This document shows positions 35,990 through 47,717 of a DNA stretch of 64,000 bases, piece after piece. The position numbers and the translations under genes are program-made. Origin of the DNA: Antedon mediterranea. Its lineage: Eukaryota; Echinodermata; Crinoidea; Comatulida; Antedonidae. Under the pieces are notes generated by a model. That model worked only from the letters and a program-made list of their open reading frames with translations. It was not told the origin of the DNA and did not search any database. Position 1 is the stretch's first letter, and every line of letters begins with the position of its first letter. The stretch lies in assembly GCF_964355755.1 (NCBI RefSeq), contig NC_092676.1:23170288-23234287 (forward strand). The letters run 5' to 3'.

Positions 35990-37160
35990 TATAAGTGGTT
36001 TCACATTTAGATAAGAAGGGGACCTATGCTCGAGGGCTATTCATAGACTTTTCATCTGCATTTAATTTGATGCAGCCTCATATTTTAATGAATAAAATGT
36101 CTGAATGGAAGGTTAATCCTTACCTTGCTCTATGGGTTGGTGATTTTCTTACAAATCCGTTACAGTATCTCAGAGATTAGAAGGATCAACACTGGTGCAC
36201 CCCAGGGGTGTTGTCTGTCACCAAGTTTATTTACAATATATACTAGTGAATGTCGATCTTCATGTAGCATGTGTCATATAATCATACGCAGATGACATGG
36301 TACTGATTGGTCTATTGAAAAATGCTGACGATCATGTGTATAAGGCTGAATATGTTAAATTAATGTCATGGTGCAATGACAATTACCTTAAGATTAATTT
36401 TAATAAAACTAAAAAAATTATATGGGATTTTAGGAAAAAGAAAAATGAAAAAAGTTATCTGATAGTTAATGATCAGACAATTGAACGTGTTCATGAAACC
36501 AAATATCTTGGTACACATATTGATGATCAACTTAGTTTTGAAAAAAATACGGCCGAGATAATTAAGAAAGGTCACCAAAGGTTATATTTTCTAAGAAAGC
36601 TAAATAAATTTAATGTTAGCTGTTGTACTTTAAAATTATTCTATGAAACAGTTATTCAATCAGTACTAGTTATCTCTTTTATTGCTTGGTTCGGTAATTT
36701 AAATGAAACACACAAGAAAGGTCTCATTAGAATTACTAAGATAGCATCAAATATAATTGGTTGTACGGTTAATGATTTAAAATATCTTTATGAAAAACAA
36801 GTCTTAAGTAAAATTTTAGAAGATAAGAAACATCCATTACATATGAGATTTTTTAAGAACAAGTCAGGCCGGTTACGGGCTCCTAGAGCTGATACGGTAC
36901 GTCAAGAAATGTCTTTTGTACCAAATTCAACTCATATTTTTAACTCAAAGATTGTTAGATCATAATAGCGCACATGCAATATATATTTTAAAGTTTTACT
37001 GTTGATGGATGTTTAATTAATGTTTTTAAATTGTAAATTTGTTCTATGTATGATGTAATTATGAATGTTTTACCATATTTTTCTGTCGAGGAAAACAATT
37101 TTTCCATGTACAATTTATTTTATATGGAACGAATAAAGATTTGATTTGATTTGATTTGAT
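35990..37160 (+). mobile_element. Decayed LINE, reverse transcriptase fragment (CR1/L2-like)
   Basis: 5'-truncated, frameshifted non-LTR retrotransposon. 35995-36180 encodes GLFIDFSSAFNLMQPHILMN. Then, in shifted frames, GAPQGCCLSP (about 36198) and the catalytic YADD motif (36287-36298) appear, followed by a 222-residue frame (36297-36965) that continues the RT thumb and C-terminus (VKLMSWCNDNYLKINFNKTK). It ends with AATAAA and a (TTTGA)n tail at 37137-37160. The domain order and tail fit the CR1/L2/Jockey group; the clade is uncertain. Stops and frameshifts make it inactive. Confidence 0.85.
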
Positions 37161-37162
37161 AA

Positions 37163-37700
37163 TGTAGTCCTCCTAGATCGAACGAATTGGATCAGATTTG
37201 AGTTTGCATTGAAATAATATGCACAGTATGCAGGTGCCGCAAGCTCGGCTCGAACAGCCAGAAGCTGGACTATCGCTGAGCTGGTGTGTGGTATTATAAT
37301 GCTCACTATCTGGGTCATAATGTTAATTGTCGGCGCGTCCACGGCTAGTTCTAGTTATTCCTACAATACGTATTCGTCTTACTAGCCGAAAAGGAAAAGA
37401 CAAAACCTGTTAAAGATCCATTTATATACCCAGTGCAAATTATAGAAATCTGTCGGTTTCACGACGCAGTTCAATTCCTATTTTTTTTCATTGTTTAACA
37501 AAAACGGTCTTCCGTTCTGTGAAACGGAACAATTGTGTAGCTTACTCCATGGCATGACTGTTTTACGGTTATTAGCCCTGTCATGGAGACATATACCTTT
37601 CTGCTATTGTTTTGTTTCACCTTTATTATATATCAATGTATTTTAAGACTTTGTATTGATGATTAACTAACTAATGTTTAGAGAGTAATGCAATTTTTCA
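37163..37700 (+). pseudogene. Dispanin pseudogene D (last exon only, scrambled)
   Basis: 37230-37385 encodes GAASSARTARSWTIAELVCG and IIMLTIWVIMLIVGASTASS, ending YSSY stop, that is, the second half of a CD225 domain like the last exon of C2. The conserved glycine of IAGLVCG is replaced by Glu. There is no acceptor or loop start (SSSKFDSGDD is missing). Immediately upstream, 37163-37225 is the reverse complement of the C-gene promoter/5'UTR (compare 18433-18500, GTAGTCCTCCTAGA...). Downstream, the 3' UTR continues with its middle missing; that middle lies on the other side of the LINE at 35.85-35.99 kb. Confidence 0.85.
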
Positions 37701-37769
37701 TAGACTACCATATACATTTAATAATCATATTGATATTTTTACTAAAATTTATTTCAAAATGAAGATTAA

Positions 37770-37995
37770 ATGTTCACTTCTTGAACAGTCTGCATAACCT
37801 ATTTGATTATTATTATATCTCTTATTGTCATCATTTTAAATTAATAGCATGCTGATCTATATATATATTAATATTTATATATTTGTATTTGATTATCTGT
37901 TTTTGATGTTGTATTGTTTTATGTTTCAAACCTGTATATGGAGGTAATTATCGCTGTTGGTTTTGATTGAATATAACAAAATAAATAAAATAGAA
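37770..37995 (+). repeat. Retroposon 3' fragment
   Basis: Sequence from GTTCACTTCTTGAACAGTCT through GTTTTATGTTTCAAACCTGT to TTTTGATTGAATATAACAAA plus an A-rich tail. It is homologous, in reverse, to the unit-1-specific insertion at 24098-24336. Confidence 0.6.
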
Positions 37996-38482
37996 AAGTG
38001 GCAAAATATTTATAATATTACAATGGAAATGCATTGTTTATTTTATCAGTGAGTTGTCTACAGTAAAACCAAAGCAACGTAAAGTTGTTTGAGCACCGAC
38101 TTATTTTCAGATTTAGATTTCAGATTTAGATTCTAAGACGATTACCTCTTAGACATTACCGTCAAGGAAAAGTCCTAGATCAACTATTAGTATTACTCGC
38201 CCCCACCACCCGGAAATCCACAGAACTACCCTAAAACCATATCGCTCAGTTACCACGGGGATTTTTCAATGACTTGGTAGTTTTCCAGGGGCGGGTGTAA
38301 TTATCATCCAGGTCGCTAGCGAATTTCAACATGATTAAACACCCGTACTTCTTCTATGACGTTTTCCAAAAACGGATTATTCTGATTGGTTAAAAACTTT
38401 ATCAGTAATCTGATTATACTGAGCAACGGATTTGATTGGATAGAATTAGAATTCAGATGTTCCTTTTGTTTGCCTCTCGCAC

Positions 38483-38490
38483 TATAAAAA
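38483..38490 (+). promoter_or_regulatory. TATA box of dispanin E
   Basis: TATAAAAA lies 95 bp upstream of the start codon at 38578. Upstream, CTGATTGGTTAAAAACTTTA matches the C-gene promoters. A relic of the same promoter is at about 23436-23530 and 34040-34130 (CAGATCATTCTGATTGGGTT), downstream of C1 and C2. Confidence 0.7.
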
Positions 38491-38577
38491 GACAGGCTGT
38501 GTGAATGCATTTGTAATATACCGGAAACTCGAATCAAAATCAGATCTAATTTGTTTAATCATCACACTATATCAACA

Positions 38578-41500
38578 ATGTCATCAGATAAGACTCAAGG
38601 TAGGGGTATACACTTAAATGTATTCCTGTTTTTTTAATTACTGTACAGATTTTTAATACGCGGGAAAGTATAGTTGCTAAAATGGTTTTTAAAATGACTG
38701 CCAAAAACACGGTCTTATTTAAAAAATATAACCGTTTTGATGGGGGTGTGAATAAACCCTTTTATCCAGATGTTTTTACCCTTCGTTAAATTAGAAACCG
38801 TATCATAATAGGGGTCCCGTTATCACCCTTACCCTAACCTAAATTATTATTGGTATCAATATCAATACACATAAGTATATATTAATATCCTTGAGCATGC
38901 CCCTGTATTTTAAGCGTAATTCCCACTAGAACGCAACGAAACGCAGCAACGTATCGAATCGAAGTGATGTATTGCGTAGTCGCAAGTGGGAACCGACGAC
39001 GCAACAGTGCTGTAAAAATCGCAGGTTTGATTTCACGTAGGCGGGTACAAACACAATGATTAGAAGGGCATTTTCTTACGTTGCGTAAATTGCGTTACGT
39101 TGCGTCGCTAGTGGGAACCAAGCAACCTAGGCCTGCTAAAATGGCAAACCAATCTTCCAGTCTCTACCAGGAACGTTTAATAACGGTAAACGTATATGCC
39201 TACAATATCTTAATAGAAGATTCAGCGGACTGGAAATAATCTATTTTATTCATATTTTATGTAATGACATATGTATATTTCTGCTGTTCATAAATGCATT
39301 GTCCTTTGTATGCTGAATGCCAGTAATTACCTTCGTGGTAGGATTGCCATACTTTCAATATTGTTTGTAAAGAATAAAATAAAGTAAAATAATAAAACTA
39401 CTGAACGTTATGCTCCACTTGTCATAATTTATAAATAAAAGACAAAACGTTTCCTGGTGAAAAAGAAAGCATTGTCCTTTGTATGCTGAATGCCAGTAAT
39501 TACCTTCGTGGTAGGATTGCCATACTTTCAATATTGTTTGTAAAGAATAAAATAAAGTAAAATAATAAAACTACTGAACGTTATGCTCCACTTGTCATAA
39601 TTTATAAATAAAAGACAAAACGTTTCCTGGTGAAAAAGAAACTTAGGCCAGTTAGGCCTAAGTGCTGATTTTTACACCGATTCTCGTACGGTATCGACAA
39701 TAAACAACACACGCAGTGTCTTGTCTGCTGACTACAAGTAGCTTTCTCCCACATTATACAAACTGTTGACAGCTTTAGGCTAGAAAAACATTTATTTGTT
39801 CATAATAATATTATGTACGATAAAAATACGATTAAATAATCTTTCAATTTTATTTACTGTACTCACTCAGTATACGAATATTTAAACAAATAAAAAAGTA
39901 AAATAAATATAAACAAGAAATATTTCGTATAAAAAACGCCGCTCATCTCACGGTAACTACCGTCTACATGCATCTCACTATTTATAAGCAAATGGTTTCT
40001 TAGACTCTCTTTGGGGTGTGCGCATGCCCAGTTAGATTTTCCAAATACCCATTTTTTTTTTACCCAGCCGTAGTCTAGTAAACTGCTATAAGCTACCGCA
40101 TGGTACCATTATACCCTATGCTTCCGTTCTCTTAAATATAACTGCCTAAAGTAGCGGTGCGAAAAATGTTAAGCTGATTCAATTATTGATGAAGGAGACG
40201 TGAAGATAGTGTTTTTTTTATTTGACTTTATCGAAGCAGTACTGCAGAAAATGTTCTCAACATGTTACATATTTCTAATAAATGTTATAGATTTGTTAAA
40301 AAATATTTGTTGACAATTTTCTTCATAATTATCCCATACGGTGTAATTTACTGTCCCGCGCGAGGCGCGTATATGTACGGGTTGACTTTTTGGGGTCACT
40401 GAATTGCACTTTTTGAGCTAAGTTAAAAAAATGCAATTTTTCGGAAGGCCAAAACATTACACATAACAATAAAACCAACAATTACAGAAAGTTACAGTCA
40501 TAACAATGTATTTTGCATTTTTCCTAAACCTATTTAAAATACCTTATTTAGCCTCAGTCAATTTGGGTAGAAACTTCGCGTCTTCAAAGGTAATACAATC
40601 AAATTAATTTACTCTTTAACGGGCCTTAAGAAAAATGAACCTTTTAAAATATGTTTATGTTTTAGCCCCGTCTGCTGCTGCTTATACCAATCAAGTTTAT
40701 CCACCAAACACGGTAGGCTGTTTTATGTGTCATTCGTAGGTATAGTGTAGGTATAAACACGAAATTACGTATAGGTAGGCCTAATAATAAAATAATAATA
40801 TAGGCATATGTTTAGATTTGAATGAATATGGTGTAGGATACGGATTGTGATGTGCAAAACAACAATCAACCAATCACAAACAACCAACTAACTATCTCTT
40901 GATATCTGCGTTGCATATAATAAAAATAATAAAATATTATATTATACATATATTTTGAATTTTAGCCTGGGTACCCGCAAGCTCAACCTGCAGGTTTCGC
41001 TAACTATATCGTCCAGCCCGTACCAGTGACCACAATAACCACTGTGAGAACTAAGCCTAAGACTTACCTCGTTCCAGCTATAATTGTCACTTTATTCTGT
41101 TGTTTACCATTGGGAATTGTCGGAATTGTCTACAGCGTAAATGTAAGTTTTTTATTAAAAGTGAACAATACAAATGTTTTACACGGAACTACCCTTTAAC
41201 TACTGGCAATCCTGTTCTTCGTAATTTTCCAACTTTATTATTTTTTTTTTGCTTTTTGTTCAAATATATTATCCTTTTACTTTCTCCATTATATTAATGA
41301 TTTGTATGTAATGTTTTTCTTTTTAAATTAATATACATTAATGTTCATTGTTTGAACCATAACTCTTTCAAATATTATACAGTTATATAAAGCATTAAAG
41401 CAGAGAATTTTGTTATTTAATGTCAAACTATGCGGTTGTACACACATTGTGAGATTGACAACATTGTTTCATATCCATAGAAAACATTAAGTAACAAATA

Positions 41501-41744
41501 ATCTTTTTAAAAAAAAGAAACAAAACTGATCCAGTATAGGTGATAACACTTTTTTTGTTTAGTTAGGCCTAATTTTTCTGTGTTTTACGCTTTTGATTAT
41601 TTTGTTTTTCAGAGTTCGAGTAAGTTTAACCGTGGTGATGATGCAGGCGCCGCAAGCTCAGCTAGGTCAGCCAGAAGCTGGACTATTGCTGGTCTTGTGT
41701 GTGGTATTGTTATTATTTGTGTGAACGTCGTATTACGACTGTAG
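38578..41744 (+). CDS. Dispanin / CD225 protein, gene E (C-terminus cut by transposon)
   Basis: Four exons: 38578-38599 (MSSDKTQ), 40666-40712 (APSAAAYTNQVYPPNT), 40966-41142 and 41613-41744, 125 residues. It lacks the NPPPAYQPPQ exon of the C genes. The core reads TKPKTYLVPAIIVTLFCCLP LGIVGIVYSVN, the loop SKFNRGDDAGAASS, and the helix WTIAGLVCGIVIICVNVV, then RL and TAG. The cysteine cluster is CCLPLG instead of CCCCPFG, a feature shared with gene F. The TAG stop is the first codon of an inserted 5.4-kb element. The original ending, VLFSTYYSDYDY and stop, lies at 47141-47179 beyond it, matching gene F's RLVLFFTYY. The second membrane helix is intact, so the shortened protein may still insert in membranes. 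Confidence 0.9.
38914..39124 (-). mobile_element. TTAA-flanked MITE, copy in gene E intron 1
   Basis: TTAA at 38910, then the inverted-end sequence TTCCCACTAGAACGCAACG, ending CGCTAGTGGGAACCAAGC. The orientation is opposite to the copies at 7670 and 49765. Confidence 0.75.
39296..39641 (+). repeat. Tandem duplication, two copies of 173 bp
   Basis: GCATTGTCCTTTGTATGCTG starts at 39296 and at 39469; the copies are almost identical, so the duplication is recent. A diverged single copy is in the matching intron of gene F (50907-50985), showing that E and F share intron 1 by descent. Confidence 0.9.
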
Positions 41745-42029
41745 TGTAGGCCACTATGTAATTTCGTGTCATTTTTTTGTTAAAAGCAAAATTCCAGCTG
41801 ATTTAGTGTCTTTAGGATGTAAAGTAATGAAAAAAATATGTTGCCATTTTTTTAAAAAAGCTTAAGGGTGTCAAATCCAAGATGGCCGCCAATACGTAAA
41901 ATATCCAATAAATGTACCATATTGGACAAAGTAACACCCATTATGAATAATATTTTAAGTTCATATGGGTTCTCTGCTATATAAGAATTATTATAAACCT
42001 ATATTCCTTAGTATTCTGACATTTTGAAT

Positions 42030-42275
42030 TTCAAAATGGCCGCCATTTTTTAAAAATGGATTAAATTTCTTATTAAAACATGTACAAGTTATGACGTTGA
42101 TTGAAATCACATAAAATGATAGGCCTATGACAACAACATTGGTGATTAACACAAAATGGCGGCCATTTTGAATTTTAAAATGGCCGCCATTTTTTAAAAA
42201 TGGGTTAAATTTCTTATTAAAACTTGTATAAGTTAAATAAAATTAGATTGAAATATACAAAATGATATGCTTATG
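42030..42275. repeat. Repeated GGCCGCCATTTT palindrome blocks
   Basis: AAAATGGCCGCCATTTTTTA followed by AAATGGRTTAAATTTCTTAT occurs at about 42033 and 42178, and GGCGGCCATTTTGAATTTTA forms an inverted copy at 42165. They lie inside the left arm of the 5.4-kb element. Confidence 0.7.
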
Positions 42276-44599
42276 ACAACAACATGGTGATTAACACAAA
42301 ATGATGACCATCAGGAGGTCTACAGTACTGACTGTACACTTCTTCATATTAAAACATCTCATAAACTTCTTCAGTTAAATGACAACTAACTCTGCCAAAG
42401 TCCTTCAATGAAATATTTCTAATCTTGAATGCGATACAGTAAGTTGACCTTCCTTCGTTATCTACTACTGCATCCATCGAACTTCCACAGACTGATCTGC
42501 GTTTCCAGCAACCTTGTTCAGAAACAATTTGTCAAAATAACTGAAATACCTCATTTCACCGGCAAATAATCTCTATAGGAGTCTTCTTTTACTTTGATAA
42601 GTTTGTCACCTGTATTCACCGTCATATATATTTTTTGCCAATATTCGTCTTTTTCTTAGGATCCCATATAGACAGTTTTCCTTCTACAAGATTTTTACCA
42701 ATGCCTCAAACATTTTCTGTCCAATTTCATCATGCCATGGCCAACAAACACCTTTGTGCGAATTGCAGCATTCTTCATTAATCGGGATATCATCTCTCTT
42801 TAAATGTTAACTAAATTTGCCAGCTCTGATGAAATCATTAATTTGTGTTATTCCAATGATACCACGCTCAATTACCCATATCAATTGATGTAAATCCAGC
42901 AAGTCCCACACATACATGTCCTCTCATATACATATAGGGATATAGTTTAACCACATCATTTAGATTTCGTCGACTCTCTGTATTCAAGTTAATATCTTTA
43001 TGATCAGCCTCTTTCAAACAAAATGATACTTAACCTAGAATCTCTTTCTCTGTCTGCATTTGTAGAAGCAAGTTGTAGAGAGAAAGCAGAATTAGTGTGC
43101 TTTTGTCCTTTGGAGATGTTTTCCATTTAAGATATTTGTGTCACTGGTTGTATAAGTAATACAAGTTCACAAAAGCACTTGCCTCAACACTATTTTCACA
43201 ATGCTACATGTCCAAAAGCCATATAGTTCACCGGGTCGACATAATAATTGCTTTTTGATGTCATCTCCGTCCACGTCCACTCATCTAGGGCAAGAGTCAT
43301 CACCAGGCATTCTTGTCTTTCCCTAGTACATGAGTTTTTATACCACAACCATGTGCACTCATCAAACCAGTGTATAATGCTGGTCTGTCTGTAGGGGGTA
43401 CATATCTAATGAAATTGGTAGAGATTGTAGAAGATGAGAAGTAGGAGTTCATTCATTTACAAGATTTTTATAGGCAGAGCTGTATCTGTATTTCCTTCAA
43501 GCTTCTGCCAAAAGTTGACAGGTTGAAAACTTACCAACCATACTTGTGACTATGGCCCTGAAGGTTCAGACATTGAATTACATAGCAATAACGCATTTAT
43601 TATTTACCGTTATACAGGATTTCACAATAAGGTATAAATGCATATTATATTGTGGTCCTATCTCCTGTCAAGTTTCAGTTTCATGAAAAGAAATGAGATC
43701 TGTAATTTAGAATCTATATATAAATTATGGTTAATTAATTCTGACATAGACGAGCACAATGGAAAAACTTTGGAACAAATTTCTATCTCAGGTGTACCGC
43801 AAAATGTAAAACAGTTTTTACTATTACGATATTGTTCCATATTTCTATCTTAGGAATATATTATAAAGAGTTTTAAAACAAAATTTCTGATTCATTGGTA
43901 GATTTTCAACTCAATTTCAATTGTACGCGGTCAAAGTAATTTCCGGGTTCACGATGAGTTCACAGGTTCACCTTGCAACTACCTGGTTTCAGTTAAGTTG
44001 GTCGTTAGTGGCTATAGCTATTTTAGTTTTTTGTTTATTTTCGGATCGGACCGCGCGTGTAAAGGTACAGTAGTTAAAAAATAAATCCCGATAGCCGAGT
44101 TTTATTGAGTAAGCTGGCAGGAATAACTGTAGGCTATCTGTGTCCCATTAGGGTCCATATTGCAAGCCGTCTAAAACACCTTCCTTCTTGGGCCGAAACG
44201 GCCTACACTGTCGCGGAAGTTAGTTTCAAAAGATGTTTAAATTAAATAATGTATTATGATGGTATTTATTTGAATAAACGCCTCCCCAATAAAACATCAC
44301 TTTGAATAATAATCGCCTACACCCACCTACCCAACTATCTAATGAACGCCCATCCACATTAATTATACACACAATATTATATATACTATTTATAATAGAA
44401 TTCATTACACTGTTAACTATAATTTACCAAGCATTTGTTATAATTTTTTACCACTTTTCATATCTATTAGAGAATTTTATTTTATTATAAATGTTAAGAT
44501 ATTATTAAAACTAAAAAATCCCTCGAATAAGCATCTCCCTCAAATGAACTCTGCCTCCCCACCTCCGCCCTATAAAACAATAAACACTATACTATAAAT

Positions 44600-44872
44600 T
44601 CCCCATGTTGTGACACTTGCAATGTTATTGAGAATGATAAACATATGTTAGTAGAGTGCATAACAGTAAAATGTTTATGGAGAGAGATAAACGAAATAAT
44701 TAGAGCAGTAAGCATACATATTCCTGTTTTTTCTTTCAAAAGACTTTTATTTGAAACTGACAATAATTACGTAAATAAATTATACACTTTAGGAGCATTT
44801 TGTATTTATAAAGTAAAGATATTAAGTTTATTGGAAAAAGAAAAAAAAAATCAATCTCCTACAAATGTTTAA
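44600..44872 (+). mobile_element. LINE C-terminal fragment with zinc-knuckle-like zf-RVT motif
   Basis: Reading CDTCNVIENDKHMLVECITV KCLWREI from 44610, this has the Cys-x2-Cys-x7-His-x4-Cys spacing followed by Trp that ends many LINE reverse transcriptases. The frame continues to 44872, then comes AT-rich 3' sequence and a 35-base T run at about 44987. No RT core is present, so it is a 3' remnant nested inside the 5.4-kb element. Confidence 0.65.
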
Positions 44873-44986
44873 ATCTGAAAAAAATATAAGAAATATGTAA
44901 ATCTGCAGGTATACTGTATATGCTCAACCAGATTAAGGAAGAAAATATGTAAATGAGATACCATGAATGATGAATCTATTATGTTT

Positions 44987-45021
<35 letters not shown>

Positions 45022-45299
45022 CTTGCTACTATACTGTATGTTTTGTAAACATGTATACCTTGATGATTTGAAAACAAAAAGACAAAATGTGAAAAGCTTT
45101 TTATAGATTGATGATAAAAAAAAAATGATGAAGGATAAGAAGGTTTAGGTTTAAGTGGGGAAGTGTTTTCATCAAAGCTTTCATATTATAGGTATATACC
45201 GTATATATGTAATTTGCACATTCTTACTGCATGTGGAATTTTGAAATGATAAAATGGTTAAAAAGAAAAAAAAGAATGTCTAATTTTTTTAATGGATCA

Positions 45300-46335
45300 T
45301 TAAACACAAATGTTGTTAAATGATAATGTATGTATAAAAAAATAATAGAATAAATAATAAGTAAAAAAAAATAATGGAATGAACCCACATAGGAAAAAAA
45401 AAAGTTAAATGAAACTTTGATGGGTTATACTGTAGATGCAAAAAAGGATAATCTGTTGGAAATAAATTTTGTAAACATTTAAAGATCAAAAAAATCAATG
45501 TTAAAGGATGAGGAAAATATAATGTTAACAGTAAAAAGTTAGTAAGTAATTAGTATAACAGAGAATATGCATTGTTTAAATGAAAATATGTTTGCATAGA
45601 TAAATCCAAAGAAAAATAAAATGGGACAAACCCATGGGATGGATTTATTAAACATAAACGTATTATAATTGTATGAAATAAATATGCATGTAGATGAAAA
45701 AAAAAACAAAAACAACTATGTAAGAAAAAATAAGCTTTGTTAATGAAAATGTGTTATAGATAATATGTATAAAAAGAGGAAACTATGTAATCAATGTGGT
45801 TAAATGATAATGTATGTATAAACAAAATAATATATGGAAATAGTTTTTTTTTTTAAAGAAAATAAGTAAAAAAAAAAAAAAGTGGAATGAATCCACATAA
45901 GAGAAGAAAGTAAAAAAGTTAAATGAAAATTTAAGAAGTTATAGATGCAAAAAAGGATCTGCTGGTTTTGTAAACATTAAAGAACAAAAATATTAATATT
46001 AATGTTAAAGGATGAGAACAATATTATGTTAACAGTAAACATGTAGTAAGTAATGAGTATAACAGAGAATATGCATTGTTAAATGAAAATGTGGTAGATG
46101 AAAAAATTAAAAACAACTACGTAAGAAAAAAAAAAGCTTGTTAATGAAAATGTGTTACAGATAATATGTTTAATCAATGTGATAATATGTAAACAAATGA
46201 ATAAATAAGTATATGTATACAGATGATTAAACAAACATTGTAAATATAATGATATGTATAGTGTATAGTGAAAAATATATGTAAAGAGAACAGTGGTTTG
46301 GAAATAAAAGTGGGATGAACCCACATAAGATAAAA
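45300..46335. repeat. Tandem duplication of a ~507-bp A-rich unit
   Basis: GTTAAAGGATGAG followed by ATGTTAACAGTAAA and AGTATAACAGAGAATATGCA occurs near 45500 and near 46006; GGAATGAAYCCACATA recurs at 45377 and 45884, and a third diverged trace is at 46312. The long minus-strand frames in this stretch are low-complexity artefacts. Confidence 0.75.
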
Positions 46336-47140
46336 AAAAATAAACACTATACTTTAAAATGTTATTAATCATCTAAGACACTGTGAAACAGAGTAGGTTT
46401 AGTTTTTCGAATGTCTAGCATTTTCAATAATGGTAACCGACAGAAAACGTACAAGGAGAACGTCCTTCTAAAACCTTTTTACCCGAGTCATTATCATTCC
46501 GAGAACCTTCGTTTACACTTCCTAGAGGGGAGCGAGCAAACTAGAGGTCTAACCCTCTAGTTAGACGTAATTGTTGTTGAATATTTGATATAAATTGTTA
46601 AGTTGTTCCATACTTTTGCAACTCCAACTTTGAACGATTATTTAATTTAATAGTCATAGTGGGGTATTATATATCTGTTATATAGAGGAAATTGACAACT
46701 TTAGCCTTATATTTACAATTTACAATTCTGTGAGAAGTGACAATTTTAGAACATTGTGTACAAACAACAATTTATGCACACATATTTAAAAAAAAATATT
46801 TAAAGAATTTAATTTTTAGTGGCGGCCATTTTGAAATCCAAGATGGCCAACAGATTATCGCTTTACATAGTTAGGATTGTATAATGGGTACAGTAATACC
46901 ATCAAAACGGTCTTTTTCCGCATTCATAATTTGTATTATTGGTGATATTCTGATTTTTAATAGGGTTATTTGAATGTTGGCGGGCATCTTGAATTTGGTC
47001 CTTTAAATGTCTTTTGAAAAAATGGCAACATATTTTTTTTCATTCCTTATATTATCAAGATATGAAATAAAGTCAAAGTTTGCTTTTAACAAAAAATATA
47101 CACGACATTCATATAAACGACATACCAGCCTACACTACTG

Positions 47141-47313
47141 GTCTTGTTCTCCACGTACTATTCCGACTACGACTACTAGAGCCCATAGTGAAAGTTGTCG
47201 GGACTTCACGAAGAGGAAAGAATATACAGGATTATTTAAACATGTTCTACTTAGGCCTAAATATTCATATTTATTCAATTGCATAAAAGGGGAGAGTAGA
47301 AGATAGCAATAAA
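47141..47313 (+). pseudogene. Orphaned end of dispanin gene E (last 12 codons, stop, poly(A) signal)
   Basis: Directly after the right CTG, codons read VLFSTYYSDYDY and TAG (47177-47179). Joined in frame to ...VVLRL before the left CTG, this restores the gene F pattern RLVLFFTYY. Downstream, GAATATACAGGATTATTTAA and GGGGAGAGTAGAAGATAGCA match the gene F 3' UTR (AATATACAGGGTTATTTAAT, TGGAGAGTATACAAG). AATAAA is at 47308. Confidence 0.85.
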
Positions 47314-47392
47314 CAAAATAAAGTAAAATAATAATAATAATAATCAGATTTCGTTCGATTTTAGATTTCAGATGCCTTGGACATGAGTTCAT

Positions 47393-47717
47393 TACAGATG
47401 TATTGTCCCCCTGAAAAATAATGTTTACACTTTTTGTTTTGAATATGCCATATCACATAATAGTTATCCACTTTGACCATAAATTGGATCTAACAAAATT
47501 GTGATTTAAGGCAAAAAAATGGTCAAATTGGCTTCCAGATCAATAGATTTTTCGTTGAATTAAACCATTAATTATGTTATGTTAAGTGAAAACATTTTTT
47601 TTTTTTCGTTTTTTTTACGGAAGTAATTTGAACTGTTTGAACTACAAAATAACCTATTCAAAGTCTGATTTAATTAATTTTCATTCTTAATGTTTTTGAG
47701 AGACAATACATCTTTAA
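47393..47717. mobile_element. MITE, family 'AAAGATGTATTGTCCC'
   Basis: It begins AGATGTATTGTCCCCCTGAA and ends GAGAGACAATACATCTTTAA. Internal TTCAAAGTCTGATTTAATTAA matches the copy at 8930-9120. Another copy appears to start at 63922, at the very end of the window. Confidence 0.75.

Larger units (their letters stand above)
41742..47137. mobile_element. 5.4-kb TIR element inserted in dispanin gene E
   Basis: The left end starts TAGTGTAGGCC and the right end finishes AGCCTACACTA. Beyond the 10-bp exact termini the inverted repeats continue imperfectly for about 150 bp (for example TTTTTTGTTAAAAGCAAA and ATATGTTGCCATTTTTT in both, then GATGGCCGCC-type sequence). CTG stands on both outer sides (41739-41741 and 47138-47140), a 3-bp target duplication. 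The interior holds repeated AAAATGGCCGCCATTTT blocks, a stop-ridden region at 42300-43550 that may be a decayed transposase on the minus strand, a LINE fragment and A-rich repeats. I do not recognise its superfamily. Confidence 0.85.

Noticed and set aside
41742-47137. Assignment of the 5.4-kb element to CACTA/EnSpm
   Set aside because: The ends read TAGTG...CACTA, the reverse of the CACTA order, and no transposase could be recognised; the 3-bp duplication alone is not enough.
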